DNA from: Terriglobia bacterium
GTDB taxonomy: Bacteria > Acidobacteriota > Terriglobia > Bryobacterales > Bryobacteraceae
DNA: 64,000 nt
Assembly (NCBI GenBank): GCA_021325235.1
Contig: JAJPHN010000008.1
Location: 1-64,000 of the forward strand
Direction of reading: 5' to 3'
Shown here: positions 33,722-42,140 of the stretch, one piece after another
How positions within the stretch are numbered: the first letter of the stretch is position 1
Layout of the letters: each line of letters starts with the position of its first letter
Translations under genes and position numbers: made by a program
The notes under the pieces: generated by a model
What the model saw: only the letters and a program-made list of their open reading frames with translations
Told to the model about the DNA's origin: nothing
The model's database searches: none

Positions 33722-35874
33722 CAGTCGTGGCTCACGATGGTTTCAACTTGTACGCTGCCAGGTTTAACCAGCGGCTCGATGCCGGGATCGCGATAGAGCG
33801 CGCCCGGCGCTTCGAGAACAGAGTTGAGCATTTGTGAATAGCGGCCGAGCGTGCCCGAAGTGTAAAGCGTGTTTTGCGCCGAACGAATCAGCTCGGGATG
33901 CGACTGGAACGAGACGCGGCCATTGACCGGTGCCGTGGGGGCCGCGCCGCCGGTTTCGACAACCAGCAAGGGAACGTTGTAGCCATGCACGTTCTGGCGA
34001 ATTTCATTGAAGACAGCTTCTGGTGTAAGTCTGCCGAGATCGGCGTGCATTTCGCGAGCGAGCAGTGCGATGATTTCAAAATCGGATTTGGCGCCCATGG
34101 TTTTCGGGCCGCGCTGCAGCTTCTGCACTTCGCCGCAGACGTTGGTAACCGTGCCGATTTTTTCATAAGCGGAGGCGGCGGGTAGAACAACGTCGGCGTG
34201 GCGCGCGGTTTCGGTAAGGAACAGATCCTGCACGACGAGAAACGCGCTGCGGCCGGCCAGATTGCCGCGCAGAAACGGATTGGAGCCGACCACCCAGAGG
34301 GCTTCGAGATTCGGATCGGCCAGCATCTGGTCGACATTGAGACCGGGCTCGAGTCCGGCGTTTGAGACCGGTTGGTAGCCAGGCAGCAGGTCGGGCAGCA
34401 GACCCATGTCGGAAGCGCCACGTGAGTTCGAGTAATCAACCAGGCAGACGTACTTCACGGGGATGCCGAGCGAGTCGCCGAATGCGACCAGCTGGCGGAT
34501 CGCGTTGTCCTTGATGGCCGCGCCGAACAGTATGACGAGCTCGGGTTCCTTAGCGAGCTGCTCGCGCCATTTCTCGAGAGCTTCAAATTCCTGGCCGAGT
34601 GCGGCGCGAGTCGTGGTGGCGTAGTTGTCTTCACGTACCGGACCCGGGCTGATGGCGTAGATATGACCTTTGTTCAGACGCGCATTCGAGCGCAGCTGGA
34701 AGGCGATGAGCGGCTGCTCCTGAGCAAGATCGCTGTCGATCACGAGCGCGGCCTTTGCAGTGAGCAGATCGCCGATGGTGGCGAGCGCGTTGGAGCGGCC
34801 CTGCAGCGCGTCCATGAGGGTTGCGACGTCGCCCGTGCGGTGATGATCGATGTTCGATGTGCCGAGCACCTGACGCGCGAATTCCTGCAGCAGGTAATTC
34901 TCTTCGTTGGTGGTGTGGTTCGAGCCGATCACGCCAAATTTCGCATGGCGGGCGCGGAGCTCATTGAATTTTTTGGCAACCGTGGCCAGCGCGATGGCCC
35001 AGGAGACCGGCTTCAGTTCACCATTAGTACGCACGAGCGGCGCAGTCAGGCGATCGGGATGCTCATTGAAATCGAAGGCGTAGCGGCCTTTGATGCACAG
35101 GAACTCGCCGTTTACGCCTGAGCGGTCGCGATTGTTGGCACGAATGATCTCGCCGTTGCGCACGCCGAGCGTCGTCTTGCAGCCGTTTGAGCAATGCGTG
35201 CAGATGGTGCCGACGTGCTCCATCTCCCAGGGACGCGTTTTGTAACGGTAGGTGCCCGAGGTGAGCGCACCAACCGGACAGATGTCGATGCAGGCCCCGC
35301 ACTCGTCGCACTCGAGATGATCGCCGCCGTTGGGCACGATTTCAGCCGCGGCGCCGCGATTGCCGATACCGAGCGCGCTTACGCCGAGTCCCTCGCCGCA
35401 AATGCGGACACAGCGATAGCAAAGAATACAGCGCGGCGCATCGTAAAACACGACCGGCGACCATTGTTTTTCGTCGACGTGAATCTTGGTTTCGCGGTAA
35501 CGGCTCTCGCCCGCTCCGTAGCGGAAAACCATGTCCTGCAATTCGCACTCGCCGCCCTTGTCGCAGACCGGACAATCGAGCGGATGGTTGGTCAACAAAA
35601 ATTCGAGCGTGCCTTTGCGTGCCTGTCGCACCTGCGGCGAATCGGTATGCACGACCATGCCTTCGGCCACCGGGAGCGTGCAGGCTACCTGCAATTTCGG
35701 CGTCTTCTCAACTTCGACCAGACACATGCGGCAGGCGGCCTGCAGCGACAGATTGTCGTAGTAGCAGAACGCCGGGATCGAAATGCCCGCTTCTTTGGCG
35801 GCATTGATCAGCAGCGTGCCGGGCGCGGCGGTCAGCTCCTGTCCGTCGATCGTAAATTTAACTGGGTCAGCCAT
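33721..35874 (-). CDS. nuoG: NADH-quinone oxidoreductase subunit G (molybdopterin-like, multi Fe-S)
   Basis: The 717-residue protein contains the N-terminal electron-relay domains. A [2Fe-2S] plant-type site (N1b) lies in CYYDNLSLQAACRMCLVEVE plus VACTLPV. The His-ligated N5 cluster is in NHPLDCPVCDKGGECELQD. Next come two complete four-cysteine motifs, RCILCYRCVRICGEG and CDECGACIDICPVGALT. An N7-type set, CTHCSNGC with a later Cys in EFLCIKGRYA, precedes a degenerate molybdopterin-type domain with no sign of the cofactor. The second full ferredoxin-type motif goes beyond the single N4 site of the E. coli protein and suggests an extra [4Fe-4S] cluster. It follows nuoF by six bases. Confidence 0.96.
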   Translation of the reverse strand: MADPVKFTIDGQELTAAPGTLLINAAKEAGISIPAFCYYDNLSLQAACRMCLVEVEKTPKLQVACTLPVAEGMVVHTDSPQVRQARKGTLEFLLTNHPLDCPVCDKGGECELQDMVFRYGAGESRYRETKIHVDEKQWSPVVFYDAPRCILCYRCVRICGEGLGVSALGIGNRGAAAEIVPNGGDHLECDECGACIDICPVGALTSGTYRYKTRPWEMEHVGTICTHCSNGCKTTLGVRNGEIIRANNRDRSGVNGEFLCIKGRYAFDFNEHPDRLTAPLVRTNGELKPVSWAIALATVAKKFNELRARHAKFGVIGSNHTTNEENYLLQEFARQVLGTSNIDHHRTGDVATLMDALQGRSNALATIGDLLTAKAALVIDSDLAQEQPLIAFQLRSNARLNKGHIYAISPGPVREDNYATTTRAALGQEFEALEKWREQLAKEPELVILFGAAIKDNAIRQLVAFGDSLGIPVKYVCLVDYSNSRGASDMGLLPDLLPGYQPVSNAGLEPGLNVDQMLADPNLEALWVVGSNPFLRGNLAGRSAFLVVQDLFLTETARHADVVLPAASAYEKIGTVTNVCGEVQKLQRGPKTMGAKSDFEIIALLAREMHADLGRLTPEAVFNEIRQNVHGYNVPLLVVETGGAAPTAPVNGRVSFQSHPELIRSAQNTLYTSGTLGRYSQMLNSVLEAPGALYRDPGIEPLVKPGSVQVETIVSHD

Positions 35875-35880
35875 TATTCG

Positions 35881-37194
35881 TTATGCGATGGAGACCAGCT
35901 CAGGCGCCTCGGGCGCCTGAGCGGAATGCTTCTTCAGATACTCTTCAAACTCGTCGCGAAACTTGGCGATGAAGCCTCCGGTCGGCATTGCAGCCGCATC
36001 GCCGAGCGCGCAGAAAGTGCGGCCGAGCATGTTGGATGCAAGCTCGCCAATGAGATCGATATCCGACGGAATGCCACCGCCTTCGTGGAAGCGCGTCAGA
36101 ATCTTTTTCAGCCAGGTCGTGCCCTCACGGCACGGAATGCACCAGCCGCAGCTCTCGTGCGCATAGAACTTGATGGTGCGCAGCGCGACCGCGACGATGT
36201 CGGTGTCTTCATCGAGCACGACGATGCCGCCCGAACCCGCCATGGTCTTGGCTTTGGCCAGAGAGTCGAAATCGTAGGGGATGTCGCACTCATCCGCGCG
36301 CAGACACGGAGAGGAGGAACCGCCCGGAATGATCGCCTTCAGCTTTTTGCCATTACGCACGCCACCGCAGACTTCATTGATGATGCGCATGATGGGAAAG
36401 CCCATCGGCAATTCGTAGACGCCGGGCTTTTCGACATGACCAGAGACGCAGACCAGACGTGTGCCGCCGTTTTTGGGTGTACCGAGCTCGGCGTACCAGG
36501 CGCCGCCGTTGCGGAAGATCACCGGAACGGACGAAAATGTCTCGCAGTTGTTGAGAATGGTGGGCGACTGAAACGCGCCAACGACAGCCGGGAAGGGCGG
36601 TTTCAATCGAGGCACACCGCGCTTGCCTTCGAGCGATTCGAGCAGCGCGGATTCTTCGCCGCATTCGTAGGCGCCCGCACCGGTGTGCGTGTAAAGATCG
36701 AAATCCCAGCCCGAGCCGAGGATGTTCTTGCCGAGATAGCCGCGCTCGTAGGCTTCGGCGATGGCGCGATCGACGATATCGATCAGATACCGATATTCGC
36801 CGCGGATGAAAATGTAGCCTTTGTTGGACTTGATGGTCCAGCCGGCAATCATCATACCTTCAATCAGCTGATGCGGATCGTTCTCCATCAGCAGCCGATC
36901 CTTGCAGGTGCCGGGCTCGCTCTCGTCCGAGTTACAGATGATGTAGGTCGGCTTGCCGGTGTTGCGCGGGACGAAGCTCCATTTCATCCCGGTGGGAAAG
37001 CCGGCTCCGCCGCGCCCGCGCAGCGACGAGGCCTTCAGCTCATCAATGATCTGCTCGGGAGTTAGTCCGAGCACTTTTTTGATAGCGACGTAGCCGTCAT
37101 TTGCCAGATACGTGTCAATCGATGCAGAGTTCGGCAGATCGAAGCGCTGCGAGATCACGCGAACTTCAAGCGGACTGGGATCGTTGTAGCGCAT
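35881..37194 (-). CDS. nuoF: NADH-quinone oxidoreductase subunit F (FMN, NADH-binding)
   Basis: The 437-residue protein binds NADH and FMN and holds the N3 cluster. Landmarks are LRGRGGAGFPTGMKWSF (NADH/FMN glycine loop), YIICNSDESEPGTCKDR, GAYECGEESALLESLEGKRGVPRLKPPFPA, an SLBB domain (CVSGHVEKPGVYELPMG) and the N3 ligands ESCGWCIPCREGT with the later Cys in RTFCALGDAAAMP. It forms the electron-input module with NuoE. The gap to nuoE upstream is three bases. Confidence 0.97.
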   Translation of the reverse strand: MRYNDPSPLEVRVISQRFDLPNSASIDTYLANDGYVAIKKVLGLTPEQIIDELKASSLRGRGGAGFPTGMKWSFVPRNTGKPTYIICNSDESEPGTCKDRLLMENDPHQLIEGMMIAGWTIKSNKGYIFIRGEYRYLIDIVDRAIAEAYERGYLGKNILGSGWDFDLYTHTGAGAYECGEESALLESLEGKRGVPRLKPPFPAVVGAFQSPTILNNCETFSSVPVIFRNGGAWYAELGTPKNGGTRLVCVSGHVEKPGVYELPMGFPIMRIINEVCGGVRNGKKLKAIIPGGSSSPCLRADECDIPYDFDSLAKAKTMAGSGGIVVLDEDTDIVAVALRTIKFYAHESCGWCIPCREGTTWLKKILTRFHEGGGIPSDIDLIGELASNMLGRTFCALGDAAAMPTGGFIAKFRDEFEEYLKKHSAQAPEAPELVSIA

Positions 37195-37197
37195 TTG

Positions 37198-37695
37198 TCA
37201 GGAAGCCTTCCTGTAGGTACCGTCGCGGAGGGCAGCGATCAGTTGATCGAAGCGCTCGGGCGTCACGAAATGATGGAAATCGTAATTGATCTGGATGGCA
37301 GGCGCCCAGGAACAGGCTCCCATGCACTCCACTTCCTCGAGCGAAATCAGGCCGTCGGTGGAAACCTCTTTATTGCCGAGTTTCAGCGTGCGCGCCGCAT
37401 GGTCCATCAACTCCTCGCCTCCGCGCGCCTGGCAGGCGATGTTGGTACAGACCTGCACATGGTACTTACCAAGCGGCTTGCGGTGCAGCATCGAGTAATA
37501 GCCGATGACTTCATCGACCTGCAGCGGAGTAACGCCGCAGCGCCGTGCTACTTCTTCGACTAACTCCTGTGTCACGGCGCCCACTTCGTCCTGCCCATAC
37601 AGGAGCATTGGCACGACAGCCGAACGCTGGCGGCCGGGAGGATAACTGGCGAGTAATTTCGCGAAACGCGCCTCTAATTCCGGGGAGAAAGTCAT
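37198..37695 (-). CDS. nuoE: NADH-quinone oxidoreductase subunit E
   Basis: The 165-residue protein has the thioredoxin-like [2Fe-2S] (N1a) domain: VQVCTNIACQARGG (C-x4-C) and VECMGACSWAPAIQIN (C-x3-C). The N-terminal helices (YPPGRQRSAVVPMLLYGQDEVGAVTQELVEEVA) match the family. It docks with NuoF. It is spaced three bases from both nuoD and nuoF. Confidence 0.97.
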   Translation of the reverse strand: MTFSPELEARFAKLLASYPPGRQRSAVVPMLLYGQDEVGAVTQELVEEVARRCGVTPLQVDEVIGYYSMLHRKPLGKYHVQVCTNIACQARGGEELMDHAARTLKLGNKEVSTDGLISLEEVECMGACSWAPAIQINYDFHHFVTPERFDQLIAALRDGTYRKAS

Positions 37696-37698
37696 CGC

Positions 37699-38967
37699 TT
37701 AACGGTCCACATCTCCCAACACAAAATCCATACTGCCCATGGCGGCGATCGAATCGGCGATGAGGACGCCTTCGAGCATGGCCCCGAGCGCCTGCAGATT
37801 GCCGAAGCTTGGGGTGCGCATGTAGACGCGATGCGGCTTCGCGGTGCCGTCGCTCACGATGTAATAGCCGAGCTCGCCGCGAGGCGATTCTACCGTTTGA
37901 TAGACGGTTCCAGCCGGAACGCGGAAGCCTTCCGTCACGATTTTGAAGTGATAGATGAGCGACTCCATTTGGGTCTTCATCTTTTCGCGATCCGGCAGCA
38001 CGACGTGCGGTGCGTCCGCCTTCCATGCGCCCTCCGGCATCCCGTCCGCCGCCTGCCGCACGATTTTTACGCTCTGGCGCATCTCTTCCATGCGCACTTC
38101 AAAGCGCGAGTACACATCGTTGCCGGTGCGCGTGGGAATTTCGAAGTCAAAGTGGTGATAACTCGAGAATGGATTGTCCTTGCGAGCGTCGCGTTTGATG
38201 CCGGCAGCGCGCAGAAACGGCCCGGTTACGCCGAGATCAAACATCAGATCGAGCGGCAATCCACCGACGCCTTTGGTGCGATTGCACCAAATCGGGTTAT
38301 TGGCCAGCAAGTTGTAATATTCGTCGATGCCGGCGGCGAGACGCTCGATCACCGCGCGCACACGCCGCTCCCAGCCGCGCGGCGGTTCAAGGGCCAGACC
38401 GCCAATGCGGATGTAACTGGTCATCATGCGCTGGCCCGAAAACATTTCGAAGATCTTCAGAATCTCTTCGCGCTCACGCATGCAGTAGAAATACACGCTC
38501 ATGGCGCCGATATCGAGCGCGTGCGTGCCGAGCCAGACCAGATGGCTCGAGACGCGCTGCAATTCGCAGAGCATGACGCGCATGTACTGCGCCTTCGGCG
38601 GAACTTCGAGCGTTAGCAGCCTTTCAACGGCGAGAGCGTAGCAGAGATTGTTGTTGAGATTCGAAAGATAGTCAACGCGGTCAGTGAGCGTGGTGCCCTG
38701 CGCGTACTTTTTCACTTCGAATTCTTTTTCGATCCCGGTATGCAGGAAGCCGATTTCCGGGCGCGCGCTGATGATGGTTTCGCCGTCGAGCTCGAGTACA
38801 ACCCGCAACACGCCGTGAGTAGACGGGTGCTGCGGGCCCATGTTGAGCGTCATGCGGCGCGCGGTCGAGCTGGGAGCAGCGCCGATGTATTCGCTGCGGG
38901 ACGGATCTTCTACCGCCAGCTCATGTTCCGGATCGAGCGAGGCAACCCGCGCTTCGTCTTCCCTCAT
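37699..38967 (-). CDS. nuoD: NADH-quinone oxidoreductase subunit D
   Basis: The 422-residue protein is the 49-kDa subunit that forms the quinone pocket together with NuoB. Landmarks are LNMGPQHPSTHGVLRVVLELDGE (with the quinone-site His), IGFLHTGIEKEFEVKKYAQ, TDRVDYLSNLNNNLCYALAVERLL, RGELGYYIVSDGTAKPHRVYMRTPSF and the closing VLGDVDR. An N-terminal extension of about 37 residues (MREDEARVASLDPEHEL) is acidic and low in homology; an internal start is possible. The gene lies three bases from nuoC and nuoE. Confidence 0.97.
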   Translation of the reverse strand: MREDEARVASLDPEHELAVEDPSRSEYIGAAPSSTARRMTLNMGPQHPSTHGVLRVVLELDGETIISARPEIGFLHTGIEKEFEVKKYAQGTTLTDRVDYLSNLNNNLCYALAVERLLTLEVPPKAQYMRVMLCELQRVSSHLVWLGTHALDIGAMSVYFYCMREREEILKIFEMFSGQRMMTSYIRIGGLALEPPRGWERRVRAVIERLAAGIDEYYNLLANNPIWCNRTKGVGGLPLDLMFDLGVTGPFLRAAGIKRDARKDNPFSSYHHFDFEIPTRTGNDVYSRFEVRMEEMRQSVKIVRQAADGMPEGAWKADAPHVVLPDREKMKTQMESLIYHFKIVTEGFRVPAGTVYQTVESPRGELGYYIVSDGTAKPHRVYMRTPSFGNLQALGAMLEGVLIADSIAAMGSMDFVLGDVDR

Positions 38968-38970
38968 TGC

Positions 38971-39456
38971 TTATTCATCCTGATAGGAATATTTGTGCCC
39001 ATGCACCGGATAATCTTTGCGTAACGGATGCCCTTCCCAGTCGGCCGGCATCATGATTCGCTCTAAGTTTGGATGATTTCGGAACGGAATACCGAACAGA
39101 TCGAAGACTTCGCGCTCGTACCAGTTTGCCCCGCGCCACACGCCGCAAAGCGAATCAACTTCTTCGCCTTCTGCAACGCGAAGCATGAGTCTGGCGCGCC
39201 GGTTGTCGCTATACGAATGGAGCAGGTAGACGACCTCAAAGCGCGGTACCGCGGGCCACCAGTCAACAGCCGTAACACCGGCGAGCTGCTCGAAATTCAG
39301 CTCTTCCTTGAGATAGATGCAAACTGAAACCAGCTGCGCGGGATCGATGTAGAACACTGGCCCATCGACTTCCTGCTTCACTTCGACAATCGCGCCGGGA
39401 AAGGCGTGAGTGAGCGCCGTGCCGACAGCATCGTTCTCGAGTGTTTCAGGCAGCAC
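38971..39456 (-). CDS. nuoC: NADH-quinone oxidoreductase subunit C
   Basis: I read this from a GTG at 39456 (MLPETLENDAVGTALTH), which overlaps the nuoA end by 11 bases. The longer open frame upstream is antisense-like to nuoA and unlike the family. The 161-residue protein has TAVDWWPAVPRFEVVYLLHS, NWYEREVFDLFGIPFRNHPNLERIMMPADWEGHPLRKDYP, the family signature. NuoC stands alone here, not fused to NuoD as in E. coli. In the usual order nuoB would come between A and C; it is not present. Confidence 0.93.
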   Translation of the reverse strand: MLPETLENDAVGTALTHAFPGAIVEVKQEVDGPVFYIDPAQLVSVCIYLKEELNFEQLAGVTAVDWWPAVPRFEVVYLLHSYSDNRRARLMLRVAEGEEVDSLCGVWRGANWYEREVFDLFGIPFRNHPNLERIMMPADWEGHPLRKDYPVHGHKYSYQDE

Positions 39457-39859
39457 GCTTCTTCTCCAGACCTTCGCGGCGCTGTTCGTCGGCGGACCAG
39501 TCGAGCACACCCTTCTTGACGATGTAGAAAAATCCGCAGAGCACGAGCACGATAAAGAGCAGCATTTCAAAAAAGGCGAACAATTTGAACTGGCGGTAAA
39601 CAACCGCCCAGGGATACAGGAAAACGGCCTCGATATCGAAGAGGATGAAAACCATCCCGACGAGATAGAACTTGACCGAAAACCGCTCGCGTGCGTTGCC
39701 GACCGGCTTCATTCCCGATTCATACGGGGAGGCTTTGATCGGATCGCGAACGCGACGGCCGATCAATGCCGACAAGCCGACCATTGCTGCAGCCACGGCA
39801 ATCGCGATGACGATCTGAACCAGGACAGGAAACCACGTCTGCGCGTAACTCTCTGGCAT
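39446..39859 (-). CDS. nuoA: NADH-quinone oxidoreductase subunit A
   Basis: The 137-residue protein has three membrane spans with the loop SPYESGMKPVGNARERFSVKFYLVGMVFILFDIEAVFLYPWAVVY, whose landmarks YESG and FILFDIEAVF identify the family. It is the first gene of the nuo operon. Upstream lies a 90-base gap to the divergent thiS; I see no convincing promoter boxes in it on the leftward strand. Confidence 0.96.
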   Translation of the reverse strand: MPESYAQTWFPVLVQIVIAIAVAAAMVGLSALIGRRVRDPIKASPYESGMKPVGNARERFSVKFYLVGMVFILFDIEAVFLYPWAVVYRQFKLFAFFEMLLFIVLVLCGFFYIVKKGVLDWSADEQRREGLEKKRAA

Positions 39860-39949
39860 AGCGTGCTTATATATCAGACTACCAACAGCCGAGTGCTATA
39901 AATCAACCAATTCCCACCAGTTATACTGACGGTAACTACCTGCTTCGCC

Positions 39950-40165
39950 ATGTCCTCGGGCACAATCGAGATCTGGATCAACGGCGAAAGCCGCACCATT
40001 GCCGCGAACCGGTCCGTGGCAGAGTTGCTTGCCTCACTGGAACTGCCAGCAGACCGTATCGCGCTCGAACTCAACAAGAACATTGTTCGCAAACGCGACT
40101 GGGCCAGTGTAACGGTTCCGGCAGGCGCGCGCCTGGAGATTGTCGAGTTCGTAGGCGGCGGCTGA
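39950..40165 (+). CDS. thiS: Sulphur carrier protein ThiS
   Basis: The 71-residue ubiquitin-like protein has IEIWINGESRTI at the start, the SVAELLASLELPADRIALELNKNIV core and the essential C-terminal di-glycine (EFVGGG). The C-terminal glycine is adenylated and thiocarboxylated to donate sulphur for the thiazole ring of thiamine. An extra C-terminal glycine is present, giving GGG. No thiG, thiF or thiE is near. It is divergent from nuoA. Confidence 0.93.
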   Translation: MSSGTIEIWINGESRTIAANRSVAELLASLELPADRIALELNKNIVRKRDWASVTVPAGARLEIVEFVGGG

Positions 40166-40195
40166 TCACGCGTTTTTCACCCATTTGCGCGCAGC

Positions 40196-40224
40196 TTGAA
40201 GACGTCACCCAAGCGGCGTATACT
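40196..40224 (+). promoter_or_regulatory. Sigma-70-type promoter of the CBS-domain gene
   Basis: TTGAAG at 40196-40201 and TATACT at 40219-40224 are separated by 17 bases, an almost ideal vegetative promoter. Transcription would start near 40231. The ribosome-binding site GGAGG (about 40236-40240) and the ATG at 40244 follow closely, giving a very short leader. Confidence 0.7.
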
Positions 40225-40243
40225 TGCCTGCATTGGAGGATGC

Positions 40244-40696
40244 ATGAAAGTTACCGATCGCGTCTCCATGCTGCTCGACCACAAGGGCCGGGACATTTAC
40301 TCGGTTCCGTCCGACGCTTCCGTGTATACCGCCATCGCGCTGATGGCGGAGAAACGAGTCGGTGCGCTGCTCGTTATCGATAACGGACGCCTGTCCGGTA
40401 TTATTTCGGAACGCGATTACGCACGAAAGATCATTTTGCAGGGGCGCTCATCGAAGGACACGCCGGTTCGCGCGATCATGACACCATCGCCCATCACCAT
40501 ACAGGGCGAAACGACGGTGGATGAAGCCATGCGGCTGATGACCGAGAATCGCATCCGGCACCTGCCGGTGGTAGATTACGAAGGCAGAGTGCAAGGGGTG
40601 CTCTCGATCGGCGACGTTGTGAACTGGATTGTCATTTCCCAGCACGAAGCCATTCAGCATCTCGAACACTACATAGCCGGCGATCTCGCCCATTGA
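40244..40696 (+). CDS. CBS-domain pair protein
   Basis: The start at 40244 (MKVTDRVSMLL) has GGAGG just upstream; the frame is open further but without signal. The 150-residue protein consists of two CBS domains: YSVPSDASVYTAIALMAEKRVGALLV plus GIISERDYARKI, and SPITIQGETTVDEAMRLMTENRIRHLPVV plus GVLSIGDVVNWI. Such tandem CBS (Bateman) modules bind adenine nucleotides and act as sensors or regulators in the cytoplasm. The TGA stop is overlapped by the TTG start of the following response regulator, suggesting coupled translation. Confidence 0.93.
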   Translation: MKVTDRVSMLLDHKGRDIYSVPSDASVYTAIALMAEKRVGALLVIDNGRLSGIISERDYARKIILQGRSSKDTPVRAIMTPSPITIQGETTVDEAMRLMTENRIRHLPVVDYEGRVQGVLSIGDVVNWIVISQHEAIQHLEHYIAGDLAH

Positions 40697-41211
40697 AAAC
40701 GACTTTGCCCGATAATCGCTCCCGTTTCCCCATACTGCTCATTGAGGACAGCGAACCCGATGCGCAGATCTTTGAGACCGCACTGAAGCAGGCCTCCGCA
40801 CGCGCCCAGATTTATTGGGTGGCAACCGCGGCTGAAGGTCTGGAATTCCTGCGCCGGAACGGACGCTTCCGCGATGTGGGTCCGGCGCAACTGGTCGTGC
40901 TCGATTTGCATCTAGGCGGAGAAAACGGTTTCGATGCTCTGCGGCAGATCAAATCGGATCCGGAACTTTGCCGGACGCCGGTGGTCATGCTGACCAGCTC
41001 GACCCATCAGAACGACGTCGACCTGGCGTATTCTCTCGGCGCGAATGCGTATTTTAAAAAGCCGATGACGCTCGAGTCGTATATCGAGCAGGTGCGCGTG
41101 CTTGTGCATCACTGGCTGGACCTGGCCCTCTTGCCATCGCCCGTCCGCTCGGAACGTGGTTCGCTCGGGATTCACCGGAGGAGCCGCATTCCCGAGGAGA
41201 CAGGCATATAA
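40693..41211 (+). CDS. Response regulator, single receiver domain
   Basis: The frame begins at a TTG (40693) overlapping the CBS stop. The 172-residue protein is a receiver domain of the Rcp/CheY type: ILLIEDSEPDAQIFETAL (acidic pocket), VVLDLHLGGENG (phospho-acceptor Asp), VVMLTSSTHQNDVDLAYSLGANAYFKKPM with the Thr/Ser and Lys positions. There is no DNA-binding output domain; the C-terminal 35 residues (HHWLDLALLPSPVRSERG) are unassigned and basic. Rcp-type regulators normally partner with phytochrome-like or hybrid kinases; none is nearby. Confidence 0.88.
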   Translation: MKTTLPDNRSRFPILLIEDSEPDAQIFETALKQASARAQIYWVATAAEGLEFLRRNGRFRDVGPAQLVVLDLHLGGENGFDALRQIKSDPELCRTPVVMLTSSTHQNDVDLAYSLGANAYFKKPMTLESYIEQVRVLVHHWLDLALLPSPVRSERGSLGIHRRSRIPEETGI

Positions 41212-41248
41212 TCGAGCAGGCATTTTCTTCTCGGAAAGGATCTCTCGA

Positions 41249-41956
41249 ATGCGGAATGTCTCGATCTGCTTCGCGGCGGCGGCACTGATCGCCGTTCAGC
41301 TCGCGGCCCCTCAGGCACAGGCTCAGGAAGAAACAACGCACGCTGTTACCGGAGGCGGAATTTCGGTTCCGGGCTGGAAAGGCACCCTCGATCCGCGCGA
41401 CACGCAGAGCGGCAAATCGGTGAACGATGCCAAGTTGAGCGAAGAGGGCGGCGCGCTGCACGTCGTCACCGGACCGGCCATCGCGTATTGGAATCCGGCA
41501 AACCAGGCGACGGGCGATTACACGGTTTCGGCCACTTTCACCGAGCCGAAGTATATGGATCGCAACACGCATCCGCATCCTTACGGGATCGTGATCGCGG
41601 GTAACGACATGGGCACGCCGCAGCAGAGCTACTTGTATTGCGCGGCGTATGGCAACGGAAATTTTATTGTGCGCGGCTTTGGACCTGAGCCGTTTCAGAT
41701 GAATGGCCGGCGCGGCGAAGAGAACGCGGCGGTGCATAAAGCGAGCGCGCCGGGCCAGCCTGTGACCCAGGAGATTGCGATGTCGGTGAAGGGCGGGAAG
41801 GTGAGCTGCTCGATCAACGGCACGGAAGTGGCGAGTTACGACAAGTCAGCGCTCGTTACGTCCGGCAAGTTGAAGAGCACGGACGGCGTCTATGGCATTC
41901 GCTCGGCGCATAACACGGACGTGACGGTCTCGAATCTGAAGCTCACAAAAGATTAG
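41249..41956 (+). CDS. Secreted protein with a possible concanavalin-like fold
   Basis: The start is the ATG at 41249, with GGAAAGGA upstream and a signal peptide (VSICFAAAALIAVQLAAPQAQAQ). The mature domain of about 210 residues has a strand-rich sequence: ISVPGWKGTLDPRDTQSG, YTVSATFTEPKYMDRNTHPHPYGIVIAGN, SYLYCAAYGNGNFIVRGFG, VSCSINGTEVASYDKSAL, DGVYGIRSAHNTDVTVSNLKLTKD. This resembles DUF1080/laminin-G-like folds, which are often glycan-binding or 3-keto-glycoside-hydrolase-like. I cannot identify an active site. It stands alone between the receiver gene and the carbohydrate locus. Confidence 0.65.
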   Translation: MRNVSICFAAAALIAVQLAAPQAQAQEETTHAVTGGGISVPGWKGTLDPRDTQSGKSVNDAKLSEEGGALHVVTGPAIAYWNPANQATGDYTVSATFTEPKYMDRNTHPHPYGIVIAGNDMGTPQQSYLYCAAYGNGNFIVRGFGPEPFQMNGRRGEENAAVHKASAPGQPVTQEIAMSVKGGKVSCSINGTEVASYDKSALVTSGKLKSTDGVYGIRSAHNTDVTVSNLKLTKD

Positions 41957-42061
41957 CGGCTCGGACGTGCGACATATTTCGCTGCTGGCTGGCGGCCTCC
42001 ATTTCGAATGGGCAACGGCGAAACTTGTTGCGCGTGAACCTGCGGCTTGCCTGGCATGGCG

Positions 42062-42076
42062 CGCCTGCTGCAGGCG
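42062..42076. repeat. Perfect GC-rich palindrome in the convergent gap
   Basis: CGCCTGC and GCAGGCG flank a single central T. It lies in the 184-base gap 41957-42140, between the stops of the secreted-protein gene and the leftward SDR. As a one-base-loop palindrome it is more plausible as a protein-binding site than as a terminator. The rest of the gap shows no convincing open frame. Confidence 0.35.
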
Positions 42077-42140
42077 GAACCGCCATTACGATCGGGACTA
42101 CAGCTTTTGAGAATTTCACAAACCCTGTTCTCGCATGTAA

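Noticed and set aside
35194-37065. Rightward open frame of about 620 codons across nuoG and nuoF
   Set aside because: Antisense to strongly conserved cysteine and glycine motifs; no family match.
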